From: an uncultured Cohaesibacter sp.
GTDB lineage: Bacteria; Pseudomonadota; Alphaproteobacteria; Rhizobiales; Cohaesibacteraceae
NCBI RefSeq assembly: GCF_963662805.1
Contig: NZ_OY759857.1
Span: 62,001-126,000, forward strand
Direction of reading: 5' to 3'
Length of the DNA stretch: 64,000 nucleotides
The notes below the pieces were generated by a model, which ran no database searches, was not told the DNA's origin, and worked only from the letters and a program-made list of their open reading frames with translations. The first letter of the stretch is position 1, and each line of letters opens with the position of its first letter. Both the position numbers and the translations under genes were made by a program. Positions 52,695-61,718 of the stretch are shown piece after piece.

Positions 52695-54875
52695 ATGCCC
52701 AAACAGATCGTCGGTGGCGGCCATAAGAAGGTGCTCTACACCCTCAACACCATGCGCCAGATCGGTGTGGTGAAATCGGCCAAGGCGCTGACCAGCAAGA
52801 ACACCTGCAAGTCCTGCGCGCTCGGTATGGGCGGGCAGGCGGGCGGCATGGTCAATGAGATCGGCGAGTATCCGGCTGTCTGCAACAAGAGTGTTCAGGC
52901 TCAGTCGACGGACATTCAGCCCGCTATTCCCGATGGCTTGTTCGACAGGCACACCATTGCCGATCTTCAGGAGCTCACGGGACGGGAAATGGAGACCCTC
53001 GGACGTCTCAATACCCCGCTGTTCAAGGCCGCCAACGCACAGGCGTTTCGCAAGATCGAGTGGGATGAAGCCCTTGAGATGGTTGCCAACAAGCTGGGTG
53101 CGACCGACCCGGCAAGATCTTTCTTCTATTCCTCCGGGCGGTCATCGAATGAGGCCGGGTTCCTGTTCCAGCTCATCGCCCGGATGTATGGTACCAACAA
53201 TGTCACCAACTGCTCCTACTTCTGCCATCAGGCGACCGGCATGGCGCTCGGCTCGACCATCGGTACGGGAACCTCAACCGTGGAGCTGGCGGACCTGACG
53301 GGCTGTGATCTGATCTTTGTGATCGGGGCGAACCCTGCCTCCAACCACCCGCGTTTCATCCATAAGCTGCTCGAATGCCGCAAACGGGGCGGGCATGTGG
53401 TGGTGATCAATCCAGCGAAGGAACCGGGCCTCGTCCGCTTTGCCTCGCCAAAAAGTGCCCGCGCCATGATGATCGGCGGGCATGACGTTGCCTCGCATTA
53501 CCTCCAGCCGAAGATTGGCGAGGACATGGCGCTGTTCAAGGGGATAGCCAAGGCCATCATCGCGGCAGGCGATCTGGATGAGGATTTCATCAGCGCGCAT
53601 ACCAGCGGCTTTGAAGCCTTCCTTGAGGATATCAACGCCACCTCGTGGGAGGCGATTGTCGAGCGATGCGGTGTCAGTCGGGAGAGCATCGAAGAGGTTG
53701 CCCGGATCTATGGTGCCTCCCGCTCCTCTGTCTTTGCCTGGGGCATGGGCATGACCCATCATCTCCATGGCGTGGAGAATATCGAATATATCTCGGCTCT
53801 TGCGCTGATGCGCGGCATGGTTGGGCGGCGCAATGCGGGGCTTCTTCCCTTGCGCGGCCATTCCAATGTGCAAGGGGTGGGGACCATCGGTGTGAAGCCG
53901 GTTCTGCCTCAGGATGTCATGGCGCGCATCGAAGATGCCTTCGGGATCAAGCTGCCGGAGGCCAAGGGGCTCGATACCATGGCGTCCCTCACCGCAGCCC
54001 ATGATGGTCTCATTGATGCCGCCGTGATCATGGGCGGTAACCTTTATTCTGCAACGCCGGACACCAAGTGGGCGAGGGAAGCACTGGAGCGGATCGGCTT
54101 CAAGCTGTTCATGACCACCACGCTCAATCAGGGCCATGTCAACGGCCTTGGCAGTGGCGAGGTGCTGATCCTGCCTGTCACCGCGCGCGATGAGGAATGG
54201 GAGCCGACGACGCAGGAGAGCATGTTCAACTTCGTGCGCCTGTCCGATGGCGGCATCCACCGCCTCGACAAGGTGCGCCCCGAATCCGTGATCCTCGCTG
54301 ATCTGGCGTCGCGGTTGCTCGGGAATGACGTGATCGATTTCAAGGTCTTTGGCAAGCATTCCGAGCTGCGCAAGGCCATCGCGCAGGTGGTTCCCGGCAT
54401 GGAGGATCTGGCCACCATTGATGTTGCCAAGCGCGAATTTCACATCCGCAATCGGATCATTCATACCCCCGAATTCAACACCCCGGATGGCAAGGCCCGT
54501 TTCGTGACCCATCCTCTGCCGGACGCCGGAGAGCAGTCCTTTGTCCTCTCCACCATGCGCAGCGAGGGGCAGTATAACTCCATCGTCTATGAGGAAAAGG
54601 ACACCTACCGGGGCACCAAGACCCGCTGGTGCATCCTGATGAATGCGGATGACATGAAAAAGCTCGGCCTTGAGGCGGATGGCAAGGCCGACGTAACCTC
54701 GCCCAATGGCAGGATGGAAGGGGTGACCGTCTACCCGTTCGGGCTGCCGGAAGGCTCCATCCTCGCCTATTATCCGGAAGCCAATGTGTTGACCAACACG
54801 AGGGTTGATCCGCGCAGCAAGACCCCGGCCTTCAAGTCGGTCGGCGTGGAAGTAGTGGCAAGCCCGGCCGGATAG
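52695..54875 (+). CDS. molybdopterin oxidoreductase, FdhF/YdeP family
   Basis: A 726-residue member of the DMSO reductase superfamily, FdhF/YdeP branch. An N-terminal NTCKSCALG (Cys38, Cys41) is the start of a cluster motif, and FFYSSGRSSNEAGFLFQL, NNVTNCSYFCHQATGMAL (Cys where FdhF has selenocysteine), FVIGANPASNHPRFI and PEFNTPDGKARFVTHPLP are the family's bis-MGD contacts. No twin-arginine signal, so cytosolic. GGAAGAGAAG precedes the ATG. Oxidises or reduces an unknown small molecule; formate has not been shown for YdeP. It converges on etfA. Confidence 0.85.
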   Translation: MPKQIVGGGHKKVLYTLNTMRQIGVVKSAKALTSKNTCKSCALGMGGQAGGMVNEIGEYPAVCNKSVQAQSTDIQPAIPDGLFDRHTIADLQELTGREMETLGRLNTPLFKAANAQAFRKIEWDEALEMVANKLGATDPARSFFYSSGRSSNEAGFLFQLIARMYGTNNVTNCSYFCHQATGMALGSTIGTGTSTVELADLTGCDLIFVIGANPASNHPRFIHKLLECRKRGGHVVVINPAKEPGLVRFASPKSARAMMIGGHDVASHYLQPKIGEDMALFKGIAKAIIAAGDLDEDFISAHTSGFEAFLEDINATSWEAIVERCGVSRESIEEVARIYGASRSSVFAWGMGMTHHLHGVENIEYISALALMRGMVGRRNAGLLPLRGHSNVQGVGTIGVKPVLPQDVMARIEDAFGIKLPEAKGLDTMASLTAAHDGLIDAAVIMGGNLYSATPDTKWAREALERIGFKLFMTTTLNQGHVNGLGSGEVLILPVTARDEEWEPTTQESMFNFVRLSDGGIHRLDKVRPESVILADLASRLLGNDVIDFKVFGKHSELRKAIAQVVPGMEDLATIDVAKREFHIRNRIIHTPEFNTPDGKARFVTHPLPDAGEQSFVLSTMRSEGQYNSIVYEEKDTYRGTKTRWCILMNADDMKKLGLEADGKADVTSPNGRMEGVTVYPFGLPEGSILAYYPEANVLTNTRVDPRSKTPAFKSVGVEVVASPAG

Positions 54876-54959
54876 GCGAGGTTCCATGAACTGCGATAAG
54901 CCTGACGAGCAGCGAAAGGAAAAGCCTGTCCCTTCGCTGCCCCGTCGATCAGAAACTGA

Positions 54960-55880
54960 TCAGAGTTTTGCCGTCAGTTCAGGCACCGCATCGAAAATGT
55001 CGGCAACGAGGCCAAAGTCAGCGATCTGGAAAATCGGGGCTTCCTCGTCCTTGTTGATGGCGACGATCACCTTGCTGTCCTTCATGCCCGCCAGATGCTG
55101 GATCGCACCGGAGATCGCACAGGCCACATAAAGTTCGGGCGCAACCACCTTGCCGGTCTGGCCAACCTGCCAGTCATTGGGGGCGTAATTGCTGTCGACG
55201 GCCGCGCGTGAAGCACCAACCGCCGCACCGAGCTTGTCGGCCAGCGCCGTGATGACCGCGAAATTCTCCTCCGAGCCGACACCACGTCCGCCGGAGACGA
55301 TGATCTTGGCGGAGGTCAGCTCCGGACGGTCACTTTCGGCCACCCTGTCCTCGATAAAGCTCGACAAGCCTGTCTCATGCTCTTCCGAAATGGCCTCGAT
55401 CGGGGCCGAACCCGATTGACCCGCCGCTTCAAAGGCCGCAGTCCGGATCGTCATGACCTTCTTGGCGTCACCCGACTGCACCGTCTGAATCGCGTTGCCC
55501 GCATAGACCGGGCGTTTGAAGGTGTCGGCATCCACCACTTCGATCACATCCGTGATCACCATCGCATCAAGCATCGCGGCGACGCGCGGCATCACATTCT
55601 TGCCGGTCGTCGTCGCCGGGGCCAGAATGTGGGTGTAATCGCCCGCTAACGAGGCGATGAGGGCTGCGAGATTTTCGGCAAGACCATGCGCATAGGCAGT
55701 ATTGTCCGCGACCAGAACCTTTGCCACGCCGTCAATCTTCGCGGCGACTTCGGCTGCCTCGGTTGGGCCGCAAACGAGCAGCGTCACATCACCCAGTTTG
55801 CTGGCCGCCGTCACGGTTTTTGCGGTGGCGTCGACCGCAAGCACTCCTGCGGCAACTTCGGCGAGACAGAGCACAGACAT
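54960..55880 (-). CDS. etfA: electron transfer flavoprotein alpha subunit
   Basis: A 306-residue FAD-binding ETF alpha subunit. N-terminal domain starts MSVLCLAEVAAGVLAVDATA; the C-terminal FAD domain has KIIVSGGRGVGSEENFAVI, VGASRAAVDSNYAPNDWQVGQTG, KVVAPELYVACAISGAIQHL and VIVAINKDEEAPIFQIADFG. It carries electrons from acyl-CoA dehydrogenases, of which two are encoded nearby, to the quinone pool via ETF-QO (not in the window). Its start overlaps the etfB stop by one base. Confidence 0.96.
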   Translation of the reverse strand: MSVLCLAEVAAGVLAVDATAKTVTAASKLGDVTLLVCGPTEAAEVAAKIDGVAKVLVADNTAYAHGLAENLAALIASLAGDYTHILAPATTTGKNVMPRVAAMLDAMVITDVIEVVDADTFKRPVYAGNAIQTVQSGDAKKVMTIRTAAFEAAGQSGSAPIEAISEEHETGLSSFIEDRVAESDRPELTSAKIIVSGGRGVGSEENFAVITALADKLGAAVGASRAAVDSNYAPNDWQVGQTGKVVAPELYVACAISGAIQHLAGMKDSKVIVAINKDEEAPIFQIADFGLVADIFDAVPELTAKL

Positions 55881-56633
55881 CAGGCAAGACCTCCCTGTTT
55901 GAGTTTTGCAACCAGTTCATCGACCGAGCCGACCATGACACCGGCCTCGCGCCCTTTGGGCTCCTCGGTGGCGATGACTTTCAGGCGAGGGCTGGTGTCG
56001 ATGCCGAAGTCGCTGGCGGCTTTCTCCTCCAGCGGTTTTTTTCTTGGCCTTCATGATGTTGGGCAGGGATGCATAGCGCGGTTCATTGAGGCGCAGGTCC
56101 GTGGTGACAATTGCCGGTAGCACAACCGAAATGGTCTGGAGACCGCCGTCAACTTCCCGCGTCACGATGGCCTTGTCGCCTTCGATCCTGACCTCCGAGG
56201 CAAAGGTGGCCTGTCCCCAACCAAGCAATGCGGCGAGCATCTGCCCGGTGGCATTCATGTCATTGTCAATCGCCTGTTTGCCGAGGATGACGAGGCCGGG
56301 TGCTTCGTCCCGGATGATCGCAGCAAGCAGCTTTGCCACCGCGAGCGGTTCGAGATCAACGCCCTGATCATCGGTGACCAGTAGCCCTCGGTCGGCCCCC
56401 ATGGCGAGGGCGGTGCGGATGGTATCCGTCGCCTTTTTCTCGCCGATGGAGACGATGACGATTTCGGACACCGTCCCGGCTTCCTTCAGGCGGATCGCTT
56501 CTTCCACCGCGATCTCGTCGAACGGGTTCATCGACATCTTGACGTTGGCGAGATCGACCCCTGAGCGATCGGCCTTGATCTTGACCTTCACATTATAGTC
56601 GATCACGCGTTTGACAGGCACGAGGACCTTCAT
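55880..56633 (-). pseudogene. etfB: electron transfer flavoprotein beta subunit, one frameshift
   Basis: ETF beta subunit, about 250 residues when corrected. Reads MKVLVPVKRVIDYNVKVKI, NPFDEIAVEEAIRLKE, the AMP-site region GADRGLLVTDD and ILGKQAIDNDMN, to NIMKAKKK. There the frame breaks in a T7 run on the plus strand (56036-56042); with six, it continues PLEEKAASDFGIDTSPRLKV to a normal end at 55880, overlapping etfA by one base. As written the protein has a wrong C-terminal tail. Because all else is conserved and the run is a homopolymer, a read error is at least as likely as a true mutation. Confidence 0.9.
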
Positions 56634-56660
56634 CTCAACACACTCCCTTTACTCGAATAA

Positions 56661-57455
56661 TCACGATTGCAGCGCGGCCAGTATCTGGCGGGCGCGTTGA
56701 CGCACCGGGGCGTCGATCATGGCGCCGTCCACCGACACGGCTCCGTCGCCGGAGGCAAGAACGCGCCGAGCCCAGTTGACCTCGTCATCCGATGGTGTGA
56801 AGGCACGCAGCACCGCATCGATCTGACGCGGATGGATGCAGAGCTTGCCAGCCATGCCGAGCATCTTGGCGTGTCTGGCGTCCTCGAAGGTCAGCTCCGG
56901 GTCCGAGAGTTGAGCAGTCACCCCGTCGATGGGCGCGGACAATCCGGCAAGGCGCGACGCAAAGACGAGTTCGCTGCGTGCCGCCAGAAGCGCCGTCCGG
57001 TCATGATCGCAGCCAAGATCAGCGCAATAGTCGATGGAGCCGAACACCAGTCTCGCCGTCGCCGGGGTGGCCGCGATCTCGCGAGCACGAGCGAGGCCTA
57101 CCGCTGTCTCGATTAAGGCCATCACGGGGATCTCACCGCCGAGCATAGTCTGAATGGCCGTGATGCTGTCCGGGCTTTCAGCCTTCGGCAGCATGATGGC
57201 CGAAAGGTTGAGCGCTGCGACGGCCTCAAGGTCCGCCGCGTGGTCCGGCGTGTCCGTGCCATTGATGCGTACGATAATCGGCTTGTCTGTGAAATCGCTG
57301 CTGAGCGCCAACCGGGCTTCTTCCTTGGCCTCGGGCGCAACGGCATCTTCGAGATCGAGAATGACCGCGTCTGCCGAGCTGGCCGACGCCTTGGCAAAGC
57401 GTTCGGGGCGGTTGGCGGGTACGAACAGCGGCGCGCGTATGGTCTCTATTGCCAT
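56661..57455 (-). CDS. CitE-type CoA-ester lyase (citramalyl-/malyl-CoA lyase-like)
   Basis: A 264-residue HpcH/HpaI-fold lyase of the CitE branch. Seen: RAPLFVPANRPERFAKA, the metal Asp/Glu in VILDLEDAVAPEAKEEAR, IVRINGT, VMALIETAVGLARA with metal Glu, FGSIDYCADLG and GKLCIHPRQID. The family cleaves 3-hydroxyacyl-CoA thioesters such as malyl-CoA or citramalyl-CoA. It overlaps the hydratase gene by 10 bases, and with the CoA transferase makes the set of itaconate/mesaconate breakdown (citramalyl-CoA to acetyl-CoA plus pyruvate). Exact substrate is inference. Confidence 0.87.
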   Translation of the reverse strand: MAIETIRAPLFVPANRPERFAKASASSADAVILDLEDAVAPEAKEEARLALSSDFTDKPIIVRINGTDTPDHAADLEAVAALNLSAIMLPKAESPDSITAIQTMLGGEIPVMALIETAVGLARAREIAATPATARLVFGSIDYCADLGCDHDRTALLAARSELVFASRLAGLSAPIDGVTAQLSDPELTFEDARHAKMLGMAGKLCIHPRQIDAVLRAFTPSDDEVNWARRVLASGDGAVSVDGAMIDAPVRQRARQILAALQS

Positions 57456-58288
57456 TCTGCTTCCGCCTCCATCGCGACGGGGCCATCAGGCGCTGCGGAC
57501 CAGAGCTTCAACCCGGTCTCTGTCTCTTTGGCATGAAGGATCAGGGGAGTATCCGCAAAGACGGGCGAGAGGCCCCGATAGCGGAAAATTGCTGGCGCGG
57601 TTCCTCGACATTCCTCGGCATAGAGCGCAAGCAGCATGGCTTGCATCGGTCCATGCACCACCAATCCCGGATAGCCTTCTTCAGCCGTCACATAAGGGTG
57701 GTCATAATGAATGCGATGGCCGTTGAAGGTCAGCGCGGAATAGCGGAACAGCAGAACCGGCGACATGGGCACGCTTTTGCTCATTTCCCCTTGCTCTGCC
57801 TGCGTTGGCGTAGCCGCCAGTGCGCCCGGAGCGGCGGCTTCACGATAGACGATATCCTGCCGCTCCGTAATGCAATCGGTCTCGATATTGCTGTAGCGAT
57901 GCCTGACCGTCACGAAGCAGAGCGTCCCCGAGCGCCCCTCCTTGACGACCACATCTTCGACCACCGAATGGCGGGTGATGATATCCCCCGCGACCATGGG
58001 TGCATGAAACTCGATCTCCCCTCCGGCCCACATCCGGCGGGGCAGGGGGACGGGTGGCAGAAATCCGCCCCGGGCAGGATGGCCGTCCGTTCCGAGTGAG
58101 GCCGTGGGGGCGACGGGCTGGCACAGGCAGTGATGGGTCAGCAAGGGAACCGGCAGGTCCGGCGTCATGCCTGCGCCCCGGTCCAGTGTTGCATTGAGGC
58201 GTTCGAGCAGGGTGAGGGTCAACAGCTCGCTCGCATGGTCTTCCGAACCGATCCAGCCGCGCAAATGATCTATGTCGAGTGTCATCAA
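57446..58288 (-). CDS. MaoC/FAS1-type acyl-CoA hydratase (itaconyl-/mesaconyl-CoA hydratase-like)
   Basis: A 280-residue double hotdog protein. The N half resembles the FAS1-like dehydratase domain (GGFLPPVPLPRRMWAGGEIE, then a short strand set), the C half is MaoC-like with the hydratase motif LTFNGHRIHYDHPYV (catalytic Asp/His region) and GLVVHGPMQA. Mesaconyl-C4-CoA and itaconyl-CoA hydratases have this architecture. It hydrates a branched unsaturated acyl-CoA to the lyase substrate. The start falls one base before the CoA transferase stop, so the two are coupled. Confidence 0.85.
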   Translation of the reverse strand: MMTLDIDHLRGWIGSEDHASELLTLTLLERLNATLDRGAGMTPDLPVPLLTHHCLCQPVAPTASLGTDGHPARGGFLPPVPLPRRMWAGGEIEFHAPMVAGDIITRHSVVEDVVVKEGRSGTLCFVTVRHRYSNIETDCITERQDIVYREAAAPGALAATPTQAEQGEMSKSVPMSPVLLFRYSALTFNGHRIHYDHPYVTAEEGYPGLVVHGPMQAMLLALYAEECRGTAPAIFRYRGLSPVFADTPLILHAKETETGLKLWSAAPDGPVAMEAEAEWQ

Positions 58289-59389
58289 TCAAGCCTCCCT
58301 TGGATTGAGTTGCGGCACCGGTCCATAATGCCTGACTTCGCTCTCGTCCCAGACGGGTGCCGGGGCCGGAAGATTGACGGTCCCTCCCGGGGTTTCAATC
58401 GCGATCCGGCGCAGGTGCGGATGAGCGGACAGACCGGCCATGTCGTTGACCTTGGCGAAGGCCACGTCCGCGCGCAGCAGCGCCTCGACGGCTTCTTCCG
58501 CGTCCCGTCGGGCAAACCCTTCACCAACGCGCGCGTCTGTCTCGTCCCGGTTGGAAACACGGCTGACATTGGTCGAAAAGTTTGGGTCTTCGCCAAGCTC
58601 CGGCTCTTCAAGAAAATGACGGCAAAGGCTGCGCCATTCCCGGTCGCTCTGGATTGATAAGAGGATCTGGATACCATCCCTCGAAGTGAAGACGCCATAA
58701 GGGGCGATGGAAGGGTGGGCGAGCCCGATCCGCTTCGGGCTCTTGCCGCCTTCATGGTTGAGCAGGGGAACCGTCAGCCACTCGGCCATGACGTCAAACA
58801 TGGAAACAGAGATGCGCGCGCCCCGTCCGGTTGCGTTGCGGCGGATCAGGGCTTCGAGCACGGCGGCATGGGCTGTGGCACCCGTGGCAATGTCGACCAC
58901 CGAAATGCCCACGCGGGCGGGCTCGTTCGGGCCACCCGTAATGGAGCAGAGGCCAGACTCGGCCTGCACCAGAAGATCATAGGCCTTGCGGTCCGCCATC
59001 GGGCCATCTTCGCCATATCCTGTGATAGAACAGACGATCAGGCGGGGGAATTCCTTTTGGAGATAGTCAAAGCCGAACCCCAGCCGCTCGAGAGCGCCGT
59101 GCTTCAAGTTCTGCACCAGCACATCGGCCTCCCTCAGTAACCGGCTGAGATGAGCACGACCGTCGTCAGAGGCAAGGTCAATCGTGATGGATGTCTTGCC
59201 ACGGTTCAGCCAGACGAAGTAGCTCGATTGTCCTTTCGCCACATCATCATAGCCCCGGGCAAAGTCCCCCTCAGGACGCTCGATCTTCAGAACCTCGGCA
59301 CCTGCGTCAGCCAGACGCGCCGTGCAAAAAGGGGCTGCCACCGCCTGTTCGATGGAAACGACCCTGATCCCTTCCAGCGGCCCCGGCAT
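58289..59389 (-). CDS. CaiB/BaiF class III CoA transferase
   Basis: A 366-residue family III CoA transferase, second in the window. Seen: GIRVVSIEQAVAAPFCTARL, EVLKIERPEGDFARGYD, YFVWLNRGKTSITIDLAS, VLVQNLKHGALERLGFGF, the catalytic Asp in DRKAYDLLVQAESGL and GRGARISVSMFDVMAEW. Lies between the acyl-CoA dehydrogenase gene (one-base overlap) and the hydratase gene, so it probably activates the free dicarboxylate at the head of the pathway. Similar to succinyl-CoA:mesaconate/itaconate transferases in type. Confidence 0.9.
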   Translation of the reverse strand: MPGPLEGIRVVSIEQAVAAPFCTARLADAGAEVLKIERPEGDFARGYDDVAKGQSSYFVWLNRGKTSITIDLASDDGRAHLSRLLREADVLVQNLKHGALERLGFGFDYLQKEFPRLIVCSITGYGEDGPMADRKAYDLLVQAESGLCSITGGPNEPARVGISVVDIATGATAHAAVLEALIRRNATGRGARISVSMFDVMAEWLTVPLLNHEGGKSPKRIGLAHPSIAPYGVFTSRDGIQILLSIQSDREWRSLCRHFLEEPELGEDPNFSTNVSRVSNRDETDARVGEGFARRDAEEAVEALLRADVAFAKVNDMAGLSAHPHLRRIAIETPGGTVNLPAPAPVWDESEVRHYGPVPQLNPREA

Positions 59390-60552
59390 CAGAAGGACCT
59401 CGGCAGGCCGAGAATATGCTCGGCGACATAGGACAGGATGAGATTGGTCGAGATCGGCGCGACCTGATAGAGCCGTGTTTCGCGGAACTTGCGCTCGACA
59501 TCATATTCAGAGGCAAAGCCGAAGCCGCCATGGAATTGCAGGCAGGCGTTGGCTGCCTCCCAAGAGGCCTTGGCGGCGAGATATTTCGCCATGTTGGCCT
59601 CTGCGCCGCAGGGTTGACCGGCATCGAATAGCTCACAGGCCTTGTAACGCATCAGGTTGGCAGCCTCGATTTCGATGTAGGCCTCGGCGATGGGGAACTG
59701 TACACCCTGATTCTGGCCGATGGGCCGCCCGAAGACCTTGCGTTCCTTGGTGTAGTTGACGACGCGCTCGGTGAACCAGTAGCCATCGCCAATGCATTCG
59801 GCCGCGATCAGCGTGCGCTCGGCATTGAGGCCCGTCAGCACATATTTGAAGCCTTTGCCTTCCTCGCCGATCAGATTTTCTTCCGGGATTTCCAGATTGT
59901 CGAAGAACAGCTCGTTGGTCTCGTGATTGACCATGTTCGGGATCGGCTGCACCGTCATGCCCGATTTCATCGCTTCTCTGATGTCGACCAGAAAGATCGA
60001 CAGACCTTCGGACTTCTTGCGCACCTCGGAGAGGGGCGTGGTCCTCGCCAGAAGGATCATCAGATCGGAATGCTGCACCCGGCTGATCCAGACCTTCTGG
60101 CCATTGACCACATAGCGATCGCCTTTCTTGACCGCCGTGGTCTTCAGCTGCGTCGTGTCCGTGCCGGTGGTGGGTTCGGTGACGCCCATGGATTGCAGGC
60201 GCAACTCGCCACTCGCGATCTTGGGCAGGTAGGTCTGGCGCTGTTCCTCCGAGCCGTGATGGATCAGCGTGTTCATATTGTACATCTGACCATGGCAGGC
60301 ACCGGAATTCCCGCCAGCCCGGTTGATCTCCTCCATGATCACTGACGCCTCCATGAGGCCGAGGCCGGAGCCGCCATACTCTTCCGGAATGAGGGCCGCC
60401 ATCCAGCCTGCTTCCGTCAGGGCCGAGACAAACTCTTCGGGATAGGCGCGCTCCTCATCGATCCTGCGATGATACTCGTCGGGAAATCTTTCGCAGAGCG
60501 CACGGATAGCGTCGCGAATATCCTGATAGGGATCGCTAGAGTGGTCAAACAC
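59389..60552 (-). CDS. acyl-CoA dehydrogenase with non-canonical catalytic base
   Basis: A 387-residue flavoprotein dehydrogenase. Typical: EEYGGSGLGL, MGVTEPTTGTDTTQLKT, VVNGQKVWISRVQHSD, ERKVFGRPIGQNQGVQFPIA. The late motif that normally holds the catalytic Glu (YEGT) reads VAPIST, with Pro366 at the Glu position. Instead Glu245 in LNAERT matches the alternative base used by isovaleryl-CoA dehydrogenase (Glu254 there), which suits branched substrates. First gene of the unit with CoA transferase, hydratase and lyase; electrons should go to the adjacent ETF. Confidence 0.9.
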   Translation of the reverse strand: MFDHSSDPYQDIRDAIRALCERFPDEYHRRIDEERAYPEEFVSALTEAGWMAALIPEEYGGSGLGLMEASVIMEEINRAGGNSGACHGQMYNMNTLIHHGSEEQRQTYLPKIASGELRLQSMGVTEPTTGTDTTQLKTTAVKKGDRYVVNGQKVWISRVQHSDLMILLARTTPLSEVRKKSEGLSIFLVDIREAMKSGMTVQPIPNMVNHETNELFFDNLEIPEENLIGEEGKGFKYVLTGLNAERTLIAAECIGDGYWFTERVVNYTKERKVFGRPIGQNQGVQFPIAEAYIEIEAANLMRYKACELFDAGQPCGAEANMAKYLAAKASWEAANACLQFHGGFGFASEYDVERKFRETRLYQVAPISTNLILSYVAEHILGLPRSF

Positions 60553-60690
60553 GGGGTTTCCTCCGGAAGTCGTTATGATTAACTTGCTTTTTGCCTACTA
60601 TCCGGAGCGATAACCCATAGTTCAAATATCTAAATGGGATTTCAACCATGCCGAAATGGCATGAATTAATGTCTTAGACAAAGGTCGAAA

Positions 60691-60717
60691 CGACAAAGGC
60701 CCACCATTTGGCGGGCC
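60691..60717 (-). terminator. intrinsic terminator after the SDR gene
   Basis: On the minus strand GGCCCGCC-AAAT-GGTGGGCC followed by TTTGTCGTTT. It lies just past the SDR stop codon and would separate that gene from the dehydrogenase operon downstream. Confidence 0.65.
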
Positions 60718-60755
60718 GCGTGTTCAGGCTTCAGTTCGTCGTGGGAAGCGCTCGT

Positions 60756-61676
60756 TCAGATCGGATCCCAGCAGAAGACATCAGCCGAGACCTCGAGCGG
60801 AACGTAACTGCGCTTGAGTGCCGGAATGGCGTGGTTGCCGACATCTTCGATGGTCCAGCCTTCGCCCTTGTGCACGGAGCGGACCGGGCGCGGTTGAGAC
60901 ATCAGGAAGATCTCGTTGTTGCGAACCGCAAAGATCTGGCCCGTGGTGTCGGCTCCTGCGTCCGAGGCCAGATGCAGGGCGAGCGGCGCGATCTTGTTCG
61001 GCACCATCTCCTTCATGCGGTTGACCCGTTCTTCCTGCTCCGGGCTATCGACCTTGATCGACGAGGTCATCCGGCTCCAGGCAAAGGGCGCAATGCAGTT
61101 TGAGCGGATATTCCAGCGCTTCAGGTCGAGCGCGAGGGATTTCGAAAGCGCGGTGATGCCGAGCTTGGCTGCCGAATAGTTGGCCTGAGCCAAATTGCCG
61201 ACAAGGCCCGACGTGGAGGTCATGTGAATGAGGCTGCCCGAATTCTGCTCGCGCATGACATCGGCAGCGGCACGGCTGACGTTGAACGCCCCATAGAGAT
61301 GGACCTTCACTACCGCATCGAAATCCGCATGGGTCATCTTGTGAAAGAAGCAATCGCGCAGGATACCCGCATTGTTGACCACCGCATTAAGGCGACCGAA
61401 AGTGTCGGTGGCCTGTCTGACCATCGCACTGGCCCCACCTGCGTCTGACACATCGTCGCCATTGGCCACGGCTCGCCCGCCCAGCTTTTCGATCTCGCTC
61501 ACGGCATCCTGCGCCGCCGCACTCGACGTGCGCTGGCCATCAAGCGTGGCCCCCAGATCGTTGACAACGACCGATGCGCCAGCCTTGGCCGCCTCAATGG
61601 CGATGGCGCGACCGATGCCGCCACCGGCTCCGGTAACCAGCAGGACTTTCCCGTCCAGAGGTTTGGTTTCAGACAT
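60756..61676 (-). CDS. short-chain dehydrogenase/reductase
   Basis: A 306-residue SDR close to the dehydrogenase part of peroxisomal multifunctional enzymes (HSD17B4-like). Cofactor motif VTGAGGGIGRAIAIEAAKAG, VVNDLGATLDG, NNAGILRDCFFHKMT, Ser in MTSTSGLVGNL, YxxxK as NYSAAK, then IAPFAWSRMT. The C-terminal extension of about 50 residues (ending VFCWDPI) is longer than in classical SDRs. Probably oxidises a 3-hydroxyacyl-CoA or related alcohol. Downstream of the IclR gene by 42 bases, same strand. Confidence 0.88.
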   Translation of the reverse strand: MSETKPLDGKVLLVTGAGGGIGRAIAIEAAKAGASVVVNDLGATLDGQRTSSAAAQDAVSEIEKLGGRAVANGDDVSDAGGASAMVRQATDTFGRLNAVVNNAGILRDCFFHKMTHADFDAVVKVHLYGAFNVSRAAADVMREQNSGSLIHMTSTSGLVGNLAQANYSAAKLGITALSKSLALDLKRWNIRSNCIAPFAWSRMTSSIKVDSPEQEERVNRMKEMVPNKIAPLALHLASDAGADTTGQIFAVRNNEIFLMSQPRPVRSVHKGEGWTIEDVGNHAIPALKRSYVPLEVSADVFCWDPI

Positions 61677-61718
61677 ATCTCCTCCATTGTATCTGAGATT
61701 TTTTTGAAAAAGGTTTGA

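Noticed and set aside
53274..54887. A 537-codon frame antisense to the molybdopterin oxidoreductase.
   Set aside because: Shadow of a GC-rich gene; the plus-strand protein has clear family motifs.
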